A stretch of DNA of 64,000 nucleotides from Lycocorax pyrrhopterus obiensis. Taxonomy: Eukaryota > Chordata > Aves > Passeriformes > Paradisaeidae. The notes beneath the pieces are model-generated. The model ran no database searches. It worked only from the letters and a program-made list of their open reading frames with translations, and was not told the origin of the DNA. The translations under genes were made by a program, and so were the position numbers. This document shows, piece by piece, positions 13,100-24,285 of this stretch (its first letter is position 1; each line of letters opens with the position of its first letter). The stretch is from NCBI GenBank assembly GCA_014706295.1, contig JACSVZ010000007.1, positions 55,504,975 through 55,568,974 on the forward strand, read 5' to 3'.

Positions 13100-13775
13100 G
13101 TCAAAAATGAATGGTTTCGGCCACTCAAAGAGTCACCAGTAAAGTTATCGGCAAAAGCAAGTTTAATATTGCAGTGAAAATGAAAAAAAGTTGATTGGCA
13201 AGGTTCACTCCACTACTTACTAGATGGTTAAAACACATGGGGAAAAAATTGGACTAAAATCTAAAATCAATCTAAAACAAATATCAAACAAAAATGATCT
13301 ACATGGAGGCTGGGGATGAAAAAAGGGTAAGGACAGGAAAAGGTAAGGACAAAAAGTAATAAGGGAGACCCCCCTGTTGGGTCACAAGTACTCGTAAGGA
13401 GTGGACTCCCTTGCTAAACTTAGCCCCAGACCTGACTAACAGTTTAGGCCTGAAGGTTTTAACAGCTCTTAAAGTAACAGCACTTTAAGATAGCCTGATT
13501 CAAACAATTTAACAAAAGATTCTTTTAGCATTTACTGCAACACAGCTCTAACTCACAGTAACTCACTTATAGGCTTATCTTATGAATCTAAAGGAGCAAA
13601 ATTCACAGTACATTTGCTATGGCATATTCACACACACAGAAACCTAAATTGTTATGTAAAAGGTACATATACCTGGTGAAAATTCCCCCTGACTTCAGTG
13701 AAGTACTCACATTGGATGCCTTTGCACCATCTCAGTAAGTGAAGGGTCGAGCCTTGAGGAGTGGGATTATTAGCC
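13100..13775 (-). mobile_element. Degraded LTR-like endogenous retroviral repeat
   Basis: This block resembles an interspersed avian LTR-type repeat in several stretches: a ggttcactccactacttactagatgg segment, ggagtggactcccttgctaaacttag, and an A-rich middle with two copies of ggtaaggaca (13326-13335 and 13342-13351). A possible decayed polyadenylation region at the left end (complement of aagtttaatattgcag) suggests minus orientation. No terminal TG...CA pair or target duplication could be fixed, so boundaries are approximate. No coding sequence of a retrovirus is present. Assignment rests on remembered similarity to bird repeats and should be checked by repeat masking. Confidence 0.5.
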
Positions 13776-16700
13776 CCACCTCAGCATTTTTAAAGAAAAG
13801 GGTATTTTTTAAATACCATTGATGTGTTTTAATTGTATTTAAAACAGAGAAGGGCTGAGAAACTCCACTGTGCTGCAGTGTGTCCCCTACTTAAAAGTCC
13901 AGTTACAGACAAGGGAGTAAAGATAAACTCTCCAGCGATGTAATGCAGCATTTTAGCCATCAGATAATTTGAAAAGAGCCCTCACATGCTCATATTTTAG
14001 AGTAATTCTACTAATATAAACCTCATTTTTAAAACAGCTTGCCTTTAAAAACAAAGCTGGCATCTGAGAAATGGTTTTACTCATTTTGAAATAGATTCTT
14101 CTCTAATTTATGAAATTAAGGTAAAACCCTTTGTGTGGAGAGCCCAACTCAATTAGCTCTCTCAAATGGCTATTTTCCACTTGATCTAAGCTACACTCTG
14201 AGGTTAGAGCTGCAGAGCTCTCTAGCACCACAATAACACACCTACTTTGGCATCATTCCTTTTAGATTTTATTTGACTTTTTCTTTCAGCCATTAGCACA
14301 TGCTTTTTCTTAGCTAAATCCTGTTTCATCCTTCTTCAGCTTCTTCAAGCACTTGTGTTTTGGTCCTGTTTGGCGTTTCTGACACCTCCTAGTGAAGTGT
14401 CAAATTGTAAGTTTAATTAACACATCCTCTACTTTCTTATTTCACACTAGTAATGAAAATACTGAATAAACCCAGAGCCAATGTCAGTACTTTGTATTCC
14501 AGATCCTTCCACTGACCAGGTTTGACTTCATAGACTATTGTCCCTGTGGTGCTTTGTTTCAATACCTTAAACAGCCTTTTGGCCTTGTAACAAAATATGC
14601 ATTTAAGTTTGGGTTTTTTTTTTACCCCCGGGTAAAACCACCATAGGCTTTGACTTTGGTTTTTAGCCCAGATCTGCCACTCGAGTATGTGGACTGGAAT
14701 GAACTGCATCCACAAACACAGAGCAGAGGAGCCCTTGGGTAAGAGGAAATGCCCAACCAACGTAAAACTGGCAGGGGCAGACACTACCTCAGTCACCCCT
14801 ACTGCGTGCGGGTCCAGGGAGGGAGAATGGAGAGGACCATATGGCACCTGGTGAATCTCTCTGCTCTATATCCTCAACTGGCACAAAGTAAGGATAAATT
14901 CACCAACCACGTGTTGCACCTAGCTCTATTTGGCCAAAACAGTGAGACTTTTCCTTGCTCCTTAAAATTCCTCTTGAAAAGATCTTCATTTCCCTATTAG
15001 CTCTCATAAACTTGTTTAAATCTCTTGCACTAGTGTGCTAAAAATACAATAAATGGCCAAACATTTTAATACATAACAATTACCTATTTATTCAGGTATC
15101 TGCTTGACCATACAACTACTGTTAGCCAGCTATGCCTGGTTTAATATTCAAGGGCTTCATCATTTTGCAGGTAATGTCTGTTTTTGGAGCTTGTTCATTT
15201 AATCTGTAACCTGAACTGACAGATGGGAGTTAATAACAGTGGAGGCAGAGAGAGTAATGAATCTTCTTTACACTCTGGTAAGTATATATACCTATGAAAT
15301 GCAGGTGCCAAAAGACTGCCTTTGGAGCCTGCATTTTGGGAGGGACACGCCTCACTTAGGCTGATCTGCCTCGAGAGGATGATATACCCAACCTGCCTCA
15401 ATAAACCAACTGAGATGGGAGCAAACACCCCCTATGGCGCCAATGTCCTTCCGTTGACCAGAAGTTTCATTTTGAGCCAGCTGATGCTGAGAGAGAGGAA
15501 TTCCCCAGCTGTGGCTCAGTTTCCAGCTCTTTCTAGATGAGCAATTTCACAAGGAAGCTCTAGATGACTAATTTCCCAGCTTGCAAATGCTTAAACTTGG
15601 CTCTTTCCTAAGGCTGCTTCTCCACTTTATTTATCAAAGCAAGTTGAAGACACCTCTAACAACAAACTAAAGCTTTGAAGGTTCAGAGATTTCCTCTACA
15701 AGTATCAATGCCCCTGAAAGAAGCAACAGAAAGGTCAGGGGCATTGCCTTGCAGAAGAACCTCAAAGTGACTATAAATAAATAATTTTGCCAGATTCTCT
15801 CACAAACAAACATATACGCAGCAGTGGCTCAAACACAAATCCCAGGGAATCACATGAATTTCATCTTCTCTGTGAAAAGGGGATATTATAATCCTGCTAT
15901 GCTGCTTCTTCTTCCCAAGATCCTCAGCACACAAAGCTCTCTGCCTCGGAAGCTGGGCTAGGAGGAGATGAAGGAGGGAATGCCATGTGGTATTCATTTT
16001 GCACACTCCTGTACAGCTCCTGCATTTCTCTGATTTGCATTCCCCTGTGAAGCAGCCAAATGAATAAACATTAAAGATGGAGGCTGAGCACACTGAAAGG
16101 ACAATATTCTTGCTAAAAGCTCTCTTTTGAAAATCAATGTGATAATATCCTTTTAAAGCTATTTCCAACTGTCGTCTCTCCTGATTTGGCTCTCTGGGAG
16201 TGGGAGGTATTGGGGAGATTAATGACAGATTTAACAGCAGAAAGATCCCCCTTATTTCGATCTGGTACAGATAATGTCCTCTAATGCTTGGTCCATGCTG
16301 TGAAACCAGACAAGAAGCCATCTCCGTGCTTTTATTTGCTCAGGTGAAGCACTGGGTAACTGTGAATTTCTGGATTATTGTGGGGGGTGGGGGAGAGGTG
16401 ACGTTATAGTTGACAGAAAGTCAATGGCATCACGGAAAAGCAGATGAGCTCCAGCAGGCTCTCCACCACTTTCTCCCAGGCAGCAGGAAGCAGCCCAGGC
16501 TCACCTCTCCAGTGCAGCCTTGAGAGCCAGAGCCCTCCTCCCCCTTAGTCCTTGTGGAAGAGCTGGCCAGGACATGCTCATATCATCTCAGCTGCACAGA
16601 AGCACCTTGCTGCTTTCTTAGGGCTCCAGCTTCACAAACCATTGTAGCAATAATAGTCGTTACAGGACCATTTCTAAATGAGTTGTGAAAATAGATTAGG

Positions 16701-17776
16701 TATATTCAGTTCAGGCAAAAAGCATTTTTTAATAGGCTTTGGGCAAACAATCTGTTCCTTTGATACATCTTACTACTGAGTTTCAAAGAAACCAAATTGA
16801 TGAAGCTGTGAGGAAAGTGATTTGTTAAAAATTAAGTCTTTTTCTTTGGAGATTCAAGTTGAAAGAACATCTCTGTGTACTGTGCCTAATCAGAACCTTT
16901 GAACACTATCAGGCATGGCCCATTAGGGTTGCCAGCCTTCCAAAACAAATTACTTACAGTAATCCCTTGCCTGATGTATGTAGTAAAAGACAATAGTGCA
17001 GCTCGACAGCACTGTCATTTCATGAGATTCATAGCATGCAGCCGAGAAAACTTCAATTTGTACTTTATATCACAAAGTGGCCATGAACCTCACTTCAAGA
17101 CAAAGAATATTAAAACCATCAGACTTGCTTAACATAACTGGTCAAGTTCTCAGCTGGTGCAGCCTTTGTCGACTCTAGCAGAACTATGCTGATTTACACC
17201 TGATGAGAATCTGATATTCTTCTTCTCTCCAGAGTTTGGAACCTTCTAAAACGAACCTTATCACAAGAGACTGTGAAAGGACTAAGGAGCAGTGAAAGCA
17301 ATAAGCTGTCCCTACTTTCATTCTCATGCTTTGTCGTTGATTACATTTCTTAAGCTGTTTTGGTGAAATTCCTCAACAGATATAAACCATCATAATCCTA
17401 CTGAAAATAGTATGGTAACTCCATCCATTCACTTCAATTTTCAGTGTTCATCACTGCGTGTTGTAACTCATTCCTTAAACAATTATTTTCTTTACACCCT
17501 GAGCATGGTCTTGTTTAATCCACTCTGTGACCAGCTATTTGGATTGTCACAAAGACTTCATAATATCATTAAAACTTTCAACTGGATCATAAAATAATTC
17601 TGAAGTAAATGAAGCACAGTAACTGAAATTATTCAGTAACTTACAACTGGGGAAATCTATTAAGGGAATTGTGTATTTTATGGTAATTGGAAAATAGTAA
17701 GCAATTGTCTAACCAAAAAAATGCAGTTTCAGAATCACATTTCATAATGAAGTATCAGCAATGTCATACACCTTAC
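13776..17776. other. Unique DNA with one candidate regulatory stretch
   Basis: No gene or repeat is recognised. The longest open frame (minus, 15800-16321, 173 codons) has no domain. Its sequence around 16030-16240 is instead rich in motifs such as the octamer-like ATTTGCAT (16034-16041) and ATTAA/TAAT cores, so I favour a non-coding element there over a protein. Purine/pyrimidine runs near 16380-16400 are simple sequence. Confidence 0.45.
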
Positions 17777-17869
17777 AGAATGGAAAAGGAATGATGCCTG
17801 GTGTTTGAATTATGATAGGCACAAATCTAGCCAGGTAACCAGGTCCTGTACCAATCTCACCCCAAGTGT
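17777..17869 (-). CDS. Candidate internal exon of an unidentified gene
   Basis: The minus strand shows a strong acceptor (ctctgttggtctctccag) followed by an open block of 93 bases ending at a good donor (CATTCT|GTAAGG). The translation contains TWGEIGTGPGYLARFVPIII, glycine- and proline-rich with hydrophobic beta-type stretches. No family is recognised. A second usable acceptor at 17958-17959 would extend the exon to 17957 in the same frame. With the nearer acceptor, entry and exit phases match the candidate exons at 18791-18970 and 7657-7975 on the same strand. The call is inference from splice signals and phase only. Confidence 0.25.
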
Positions 17870-18032
17870 CTGGAGAGACCAACAGAGCATTCACAGGAAC
17901 CAGGAATTCAGCCCCAAAGGAATGCTGCTGAGACCTTGGAGAAGTCACTTGGCAGTTCTGGTGAGGCCAAGGAGAGTGGCAGTCTCAGGATGCTGCTCAG
18001 CCTTTCGGACTTGAATGTTAAAGCTTTCCTTC

Positions 18033-18038
18033 CCCAGG
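18033..18038. repeat. Target-site duplication, left copy (cccagg)
   Basis: This 6-bp direct repeat immediately flanks the solo LTR at 18039-18372; the partner copy is at 18373-18378. A 6-bp duplication is typical of class II (alpha/beta-retrovirus-like, ERVK) integrases. Confidence 0.9.
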
Positions 18039-18372
18039 TGTCGCTAGTGAGCAGAGACTGAGGAATAAAGCGACATGGAGGGTTTAGGACGAGAAGAAAC
18101 TGACCGTTTATTAATTTACAAATTCACTTATATACCTTAGCACGCTGGACTGACATAAGGTTATTGGTTCACTGGTCAACCACCTCCCAGAGGGATTGGC
18201 TGAACCCAACACCACTTACTTCAGATGTTTTCTCCTCGGTACCATAAAAATACCATAGTTTACAAAATCTCCTAACTGTTTTTCCATAGCGTCCGTGAGA
18301 AAGCAAGGCTTTCACACAGACACTGTCAGAAAACTGAGAAATCTCTCTGCAGCCAGGCCTTTAGCATTCACA
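18039..18372 (-). mobile_element. Solo LTR of a class II (ERVK-like) endogenous retrovirus, minus strand
   Basis: The 334-base element begins tgtcgctagtgagc and ends gcattcaca on the plus strand, so it reads TG...CA on the minus strand. It is bounded by a perfect 6-bp target duplication (cccagg). In minus orientation it has a TATA box (gtatataag, complement of 18127-18135) and a downstream AATAAA signal (complement of 18107-18112), as expected for U3-R-U5. No internal retroviral genes remain, so it is a solo LTR left by LTR-LTR recombination. A second copy of the family lies at 22536-22871 in the opposite orientation. A short open frame (18295-18486) is just LTR sequence. Confidence 0.95.
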
Positions 18373-18790
18373 CCCAGGTGGTTTGGAAGAGGCCTAAGTT
18401 TAAGCGAGAGAGTTATTCCAGGTACTTGGGTGAGATTCCTCCCATTCTTCAAGCTTGCCTTCTGCTTACGGATCAGACTTTTATAGAGCTTGGACCCTGA
18501 ATTTGCACTGAATGCATCTCACTTCCGAGACAGTCTTTATTCAGACAGGAGACAACTTTTCTCGCTCTTTGAAGAGGGATTGAAGTGTTCTTGGATCACA
18601 CACTCCTCAATCCCTGTAGCCTTCAACAGTCCATCTACTGAACCCACAGTGACCTGATCAGCTCTTGTATCTTGTACGTAGGTACCTCTCTACTGCAAAC
18701 TGCCCAGCTTTGTAGGCGTTGCTCAGCACCACTGGCAAATGAGTGCTTCATCTGCCTTGAGGTAAGCTGCCTTCAGCAACATTTCCTTAC

Positions 18791-18970
18791 TTCTGAAAAT
18801 CAGCAAACAAAACAATGCTTCAGGTGACATTTTGCAAACACCTTGCCTTTGGCCGAATTTGAGAACTGTCAAAATCAAAGAAGGCTTGCCACCAATGTCA
18901 CTCAGATAAGAGTAGCCACAATCAGACCCTTTCTTAAAATGACAGTCCCTGAAACTCATCCTTTGCACAA
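18791..18970 (-). CDS. Candidate exon, upstream boundary uncertain
   Basis: A minus-strand open block ends at an excellent donor (TTCAGAA|GTAAGG, complement of 18785-18790). The translation includes FRDCHFKKGSDCGYSYLSDI and SLILTVLKFGQRQGVCKM, with regularly placed cysteines as in extracellular domains, though no domain is recognised. The upstream acceptor is unclear: ttcag near 18945 has a purine-rich tract, and a second option lies near 18985. The exit phase (one base) fits the entry phase of the candidate at 17777-17869. The solo LTR at 18039-18372 would lie in the intron between them. Chance cannot be excluded. Confidence 0.22.
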
Positions 18971-20859
18971 CATCATTGAAAGTATTCTTACTTTTTTTTA
19001 GGGGAGAACAATCTTTTTCTCTCTCCCCTTTGAAAGAATAACAGTGTATTTATAATAAAGTTCGCTGTCATAAGTTAATTGAAGCAATAAGTCTTTGCAA
19101 TCATTTTTTCTTTGCACTGGCCTGTAAAGCAGTGCCATTTTTCTCTTTTCTTAAAAAATGAAAATATACAGCTAGGCTGGATATTAAAATGACAATTCTG
19201 TTCTCTGCGTGTGCACATTTATATTATCCCTTTATGATGCTTGCATTAGGAAGAAAAGAAGTGGATAAACTGCAAATATTACAAACAGGGCTAGCATTTT
19301 TCCCATCATATTTCTGTTACAGGAAAGTAACTTCACTCTTTCAAGAGGGGGCTTTTGAAATTCAGAGCAAGAGCTATTGTAATTAGGCTGATGGGGATGA
19401 TAAGATAATTTAGGGCAAAGTCCAAGAGAAAGGGTGGTGCCCTGAGCTCCTTCTGATCTGAGGTGGGAGCCAAGTTTATAGAGTGTACAAGGAGGAATTC
19501 AAGACTTTTCAGGTTTGAACATATATGCTAAAGGTAATCATGGTATTTCCTATCCTTCTGACCCTTCTCATTACTCTTGATCTCTGCTGTAAATGCCTTC
19601 ATTACTTTCAGTGCTACTGCCTGAATTAAAATAGACACTGCTGTCTCAGTTCCCACTGCTCTTGAGGACTACGCCTAAGTTTAAAGGGTTGCATACAAAA
19701 TATTAAGGGTAAGATGAAAATTTTGATAAAACAATGTTAAGGTACAGAACACATTATACAAATTTAGGCTGTCTTCCAAACCTCTTTGATGGTCAGGCAA
19801 CTGTAGGAATAAATCTTAGGATTTGATTCCTGACTGCAGCAGGAGAAACGGGAGCAGGAAGATTTTCAATACAAAGGACTATAGGTAAAACTCTGATGCC
19901 CTTAACAGATAAATGTATTTGACAAACCGTATTCACTTCTTTAATTCATGAGTTAATAAATCTCAGTGATAAATGCTCCCTCCAAACAACAGAACAATGG
20001 GATGGCTATCAATGTTTATCCACACCCCACAAACATACAAAACTCTCGCATATTGGAAAAGCCAGTTGTGCCTAAATTGGTGCTTGCCTATTCAGGGCAT
20101 CTCATTTATTACCGTAGATGTGATGCAGGCAAATAAAAGAATGACCAAAGGAGGCTGCTAGGTGGAGAATAGGAGGATAACGAGGTCAGATAAAATGTCT
20201 GGGTCTCATTAATCCCAAAGAGCTGAGAGAGCTTTCAGTGTCAGTTCAGCAGAGACGGTGAGGAGCCATGAACCGCGAATCCATACTGACAGTCGAGTTT
20301 CCTGGTAACCAGACCCTACAGAAATCTGTGTCTCGCCTTTGTGAGTAGCCAAGCAAAGCATAGGGGTGCTTGGTAGCCCACCTGCAGTCAGAGGTAGTCA
20401 CTTTACTGCACAAACATGTGCCAACCTATCAGTCTATGCTCCACTGATGTGAAACAACATGAACTCTTGAAATGCATGGAGATGCTGCTCTGAAATTGAC
20501 ATGGCCAAAACCAACAGTGAAATCCTAATAACAGCATTTATATGAGGATGGAATAGATAGAAGCAAAAATAGCTACAGGTAGCTCCCTTCTCTCCCACTG
20601 CAAATAACTTTTCCTTTCCTTTAGCAATTACCACTTTTGAGGATATCTTCTTCTGACTGTTCTATCCTTATCTCACAGAGACCCTTAGCTACCTTTTAGA
20701 AATTATGTGCTTGATATCTCACCTAAGTCTTCATTCTTGCAAATGTAGCACCTTTTTCTTTGTCCAGTCCCTTGTCAATATGGAAAACAACTGATTTCTA
20801 CCCCTTTCAGAATAATGTTTTCTGTTATGATAGGTTGTTACATACCTCCTATTTCCACC
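18971..20859. other. Unique DNA, no gene recognised
   Basis: No repeat or convincing exon is seen. A minus-strand open stretch at 20434-20634 is mildly protein-like but lacks a matched donor and acceptor. Composition is AT-rich with T-runs. Confidence 0.5.
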
Positions 20860-21500
20860 ACCTCCCTATAGGCCTCATATTTCTCTTTTCTTGATTAAAA
20901 AAACCCCCGAGTTCTGATTATCTTCCATAGGGATGATGCTTTTTATCTGCTTGTCTTTTTTGCTGTTGGTCTCTGGTGTTGTTTACATGCAGGACCCTGA
21001 CTGAGCTGGTGACATACCACTAGTGCTCAGTAAAAATGAACATCTACTACTTCAGGATCTCCAGTTTGCTACTAATTTTCCATTTTGTGATCCCCCAAAA
21101 TCTTCAGATTCCTTACTGTTATAATATTCACTTGAGAGACATTCTCAGTCTCCTAATTTTCCTTCCTAAATACGGCACGTGTACTGAATTTAATCTTATT
21201 GATTTCAGGTCATTTATCCAATTTATTGTGATTATTTTGAAATCTAATCCTGTGTTCTCCTGAGATTTCCAGTAAGGTGTCTTCCCCAAATTTTTTATGC
21301 ATACTCTCCCTCCCATGATCCGAGTAATTAATATAAATATTGAATAACAGTGGACAGAGGACAGGCTTCTATGGGGCTCTCACGGTGTGACCTTCCAGTT
21401 TGACAGCAGATTATTGGTAACTACTCTTTGCATAAGGCTTTTCAAGCATTTGTGTATCAGCTTGGTAGTGATTTTTGTCTAGATCATAATATCTCATACA
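20860..21500 (-). mobile_element. Ancient CR1-type LINE remnant
   Basis: The plus strand follows, in order, landmarks of the reverse complement of an old amniote CR1/L3-like consensus. First comes ctcttttcttgattaaa...ccgagttctgattatcttcc, then ttttccttcctaaatacgg, then ttattgatttcaggtcatttatccaatttat, then aatataaatattgaataacagtgg...ggggctc, then ccttccagtttgacagcagattattggtaactactc. These correspond to the 3' part of the reverse transcriptase ORF and 3' region on the minus strand. Divergence is heavy and every reading frame is broken. Both ends are approximate. It probably predates the radiation of modern birds, by comparison with the fresher CR1 copies in the window. Confidence 0.65.
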
Positions 21501-22529
21501 TCTGACACCCATCCTCTCTCCCCAGCAGCCCACTGTGCAGTATCCACTTCTCAGTGATAATTCTGTATTTAATCACTTGGGCTGTTGAGGCTGCCCTCTG
21601 TTGTCAATGCCTCTTCCTAAGCATGTGAATGCAGCTTTTCTTTGTTAACACTTTTTTGGGGCTCTGGTGTTTTTAGGCTTGATCACTGTTGCTCTTAATA
21701 TTTCTTCTCCTTTAAAATCAGCAGATGGAAAAGTTCTTGGCTTTCTGCCCTGATGCTGATTGTTGAATAGGAGATCTGCACATTATTATTTTTTTTTCCA
21801 ACAATAATATTCCCTTTAGTTCCTTTCTTCTTTTCCCAACAATAGATATTCACATCTCATAAAGTGGTGTAGTTCCCAGGTGTAATTATTTAATTGGCAG
21901 AACTCTAAAGCCCTTTCAGTAGTGATAAGCCACTGTATGGCAGAACTGAAAAAGACCCAACCCAAACCATCTGTCAAGAAGATTAAAAAAAATAATGGTG
22001 CCACTGATTTTCTTAATCACCATGTTATCGCTGACCTCCTGTACATGTTCAGTCAGCCCTTGGTCTCATCCAAAGGAGTTTGGAGCATGACTTACAGCAG
22101 AAGATTTTTTGGAATCACATCATGAACACAGTGCATTTCTGCTTTCATCCCTCAGCCTCCATGGAGGTTTCCCATATGTCATGTCACAGGCTCAGGAGAA
22201 ATTTCCAACAAATCTCCAAGAAAGCAGGAGATTTCTTCTCTGTCAGAGGGCCACACCAAAATCTGAACTCCTTTCAAACACCACTCAGAAGACTACAGGA
22301 GTGGGAGTGAGTTTGTGGATGCCTGTTCACATGCTTTCACCTTAGGTTTCATTAGAAGTACTCGCCAAAATCATGATTCATGGATTTTGTGAAATCCCAG
22401 GTGCCATCAGCTGGGCATGGCTGCTGAGTGCTCCACAGAGCGAAGCAGAACTTGGCAAGACCCCATCACCCAGCAGGAGATTGCTGAGGTGGAGGGTGCA
22501 GAGCTGTAGGAAAGAGCAGAACCACACTG
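21501..22529. other. Unique DNA, no gene recognised
   Basis: I see no repeat or coding evidence here. Several overlapping short open frames (21922-22345) have no shared or recognisable domain. Confidence 0.5.
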
Positions 22530-22535
22530 ATTTGC

Positions 22536-22871
22536 TGTGAATGCTAAAGGCCTGGCTGCAGAGAGATTTCTCAGTTTTCTGACAGTGTCTGTGTGAAAGC
22601 CTTGCTTTCTCACGGATGCTATGGGAAAACAGTTGAGAGATTTTGTAAACTATGGTATTGTTATGATACCAAGGAGAAAATATCTGAAGTAAGTGGTGTT
22701 GGGTTCAGCCAATCCCTCTGGGGGGTGGTTGGTCAGTGAACCAATAACCTTATGTCGGTGTCCAGCGTGCTAAGGTATATAAGCGAATTTGTAAATTAAT
22801 AAAGGGTCAGTTTCTTCTTGTACTAAACCGCCCATGTCGCTTTATTCCTCAGTCTCTGCTCACTAGCGACA
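22536..22871 (+). mobile_element. Solo LTR of the same ERVK-like family, plus strand
   Basis: The 336-base element begins tgtgaatgctaaagg and ends cactagcgaca. It is flanked by a perfect 6-bp target duplication, atttgc (22530-22535 and 22872-22877). A TATA box (tatataag, 22776-22783) precedes AATAAA (22798-22803). Aligned by eye to the reverse complement of 18039-18372 it shows about 18 substitutions and one 2-bp indel, about 95% identity. The distinct target duplications mean the two copies inserted separately and are not the two ends of one provirus. No internal retroviral sequence remains. Confidence 0.95.
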
Positions 22872-22877
22872 ATTTGC
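22872..22877. repeat. Target-site duplication, right copy (atttgc)
   Basis: This matches 22530-22535 exactly and brackets the plus-strand solo LTR. Confidence 0.9.
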
Positions 22878-23877
22878 AGCAGCTGGAGATCCAGCCTTGA
22901 ATCCTAAACCAACTCTTTAGCGCTCACCCAAGGTCTGGCTCCCATTCAGTGGCAGCAATGGGCAACATATGTGCAAGACACAGGGACACACACTGCCACA
23001 GAGCTACTGCTCCATCCGATCCGACCGGTCACGAGCGAGCAGCTGTGCATTCCCTGCATGTCTCTCTGTACTCCCCTCTCATTGCTGGTGTCAGGGATAT
23101 GCAGAACGGACAGAGGTGCTACAGCTGAAACAGGCTCCTCAACATACTGGTGCTCACAAAACATAAACACTTGTAAAATGCAGGCACCATCAGCGTGTGC
23201 GCTTCTGCTGCCGTGTGCCCTGGGAGAGGCTGGGAATGCTAATTGGTTCTGGTCTGAATCGACTTCCTGGTTCAGGGCACTCTTATAAAAGGGTTTTCTG
23301 CTACACATTCAGTGCCAAATGCAGCAGATGGTGGTAGGATAGTAAATTACATTAAGGAATACTTGTACAGTTTCTTTACCACTTTTACAGTTGAAAAACA
23401 AACAATCGAGTTGCTTAGGGTAAAGGCAGATGCGTTGTCATGTATGTCTACCACCCTAATAGTTTTATGGAATTATCTCAGAGAATAAAGAAGCAGGTTT
23501 AATAACCATGGAAATGAGCTGAATAATCCCGGAGCGAGCATCATTTCTTGTTTAGAATGTTATGTTACTCTGTTGCTTAGATTTGTGCTTCCAGTTCCGA
23601 GTATTTATATAATCACATACTGATTTTTTTTTTTCGAAGTTTTTCCTCTTATTTACAAAAACATTTCTGCAAACAACTTCCTAGCCAACTGTAGGCAGTA
23701 AGTGGCACTGCTGGGTATTAGTGCCACCTGGTAGTCATGATTAATTGAATCACTTCCTATTTAAAAGAGTATTTAAACAGTCTTCTACACAGCTTGTTTT
23801 CCATCTCTGCATCCTTTGTTTTCCAGTCTCTGCACCTTCTTTGATACACTTTTCAGCTATCTCATGTCCTGGGATTT
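22878..23877. other. Unique DNA with a small CpG cluster
   Basis: The stretch near 22990-23040 has several CpGs (ccgatccgaccggtcacgagcgag), unusual in this AT-rich setting. Three frames are open over 22946-23308 because stop codons are rare in GC-richer sequence; none shows a domain. No gene is called. Confidence 0.45.
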
Positions 23878-24100
23878 CAGAATAATCCAGACTGGAAAGG
23901 AATCCAATCCTACATCACGCTTAAATCAGAGCCAGCTCTGAGATCAGACCAGGTTGCTCAGTCCTTTGTCCAAATGGATCTTGAAAGCCTCAACAGACTG
24001 AGGCGTCACAGCCTCTTTGGGCAAAAAGCTCCACCATTTCACTCACAATTCTGATTACAATATCCAGTGGAAACCTCTGGTTTGAATTCAACTCTATATG
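23878..24100 (-). mobile_element. CR1 LINE fragment, minus strand
   Basis: The plus strand resembles the reverse complement of a CR1 3' UTR: gactggaaagg...gatcagaccaggttgctcag, then tcttgaaagcctcaacagactgagg..cacagcctctttgggca, then atccagtggaaacctctggttt. The left end is the element's 3' end, where the octamer tail is decayed. It is 5'-truncated and about 220 bases remain. Frames are not open. Confidence 0.75.
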
Positions 24101-24285
24101 CAACATGATTCTATACTCTGCTTAGCATAGTGCAAATAAAAATGCTGCAATACATTCCACCTACAATTTGACAGAAAAAAATCTACTTGAATAATAGAAT
24201 TTTTTTCCCAGTTATTTGTATTGTGAATAATAAAGTGCATGAGTGAATAGATGTGCATATACATGAATATTCCTCAAGTGGCTCT

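Noticed and set aside
15800..16321. 173-codon minus-strand frame
   Set aside because: No recognisable protein feature; composition suggests non-coding sequence.
18295..18486. Open frame sharing its first residues with a frame at 22407-22613
   Set aside because: Both are the same part of the two solo LTRs read in the same LTR-relative direction; the similarity is the repeat, not a gene family.
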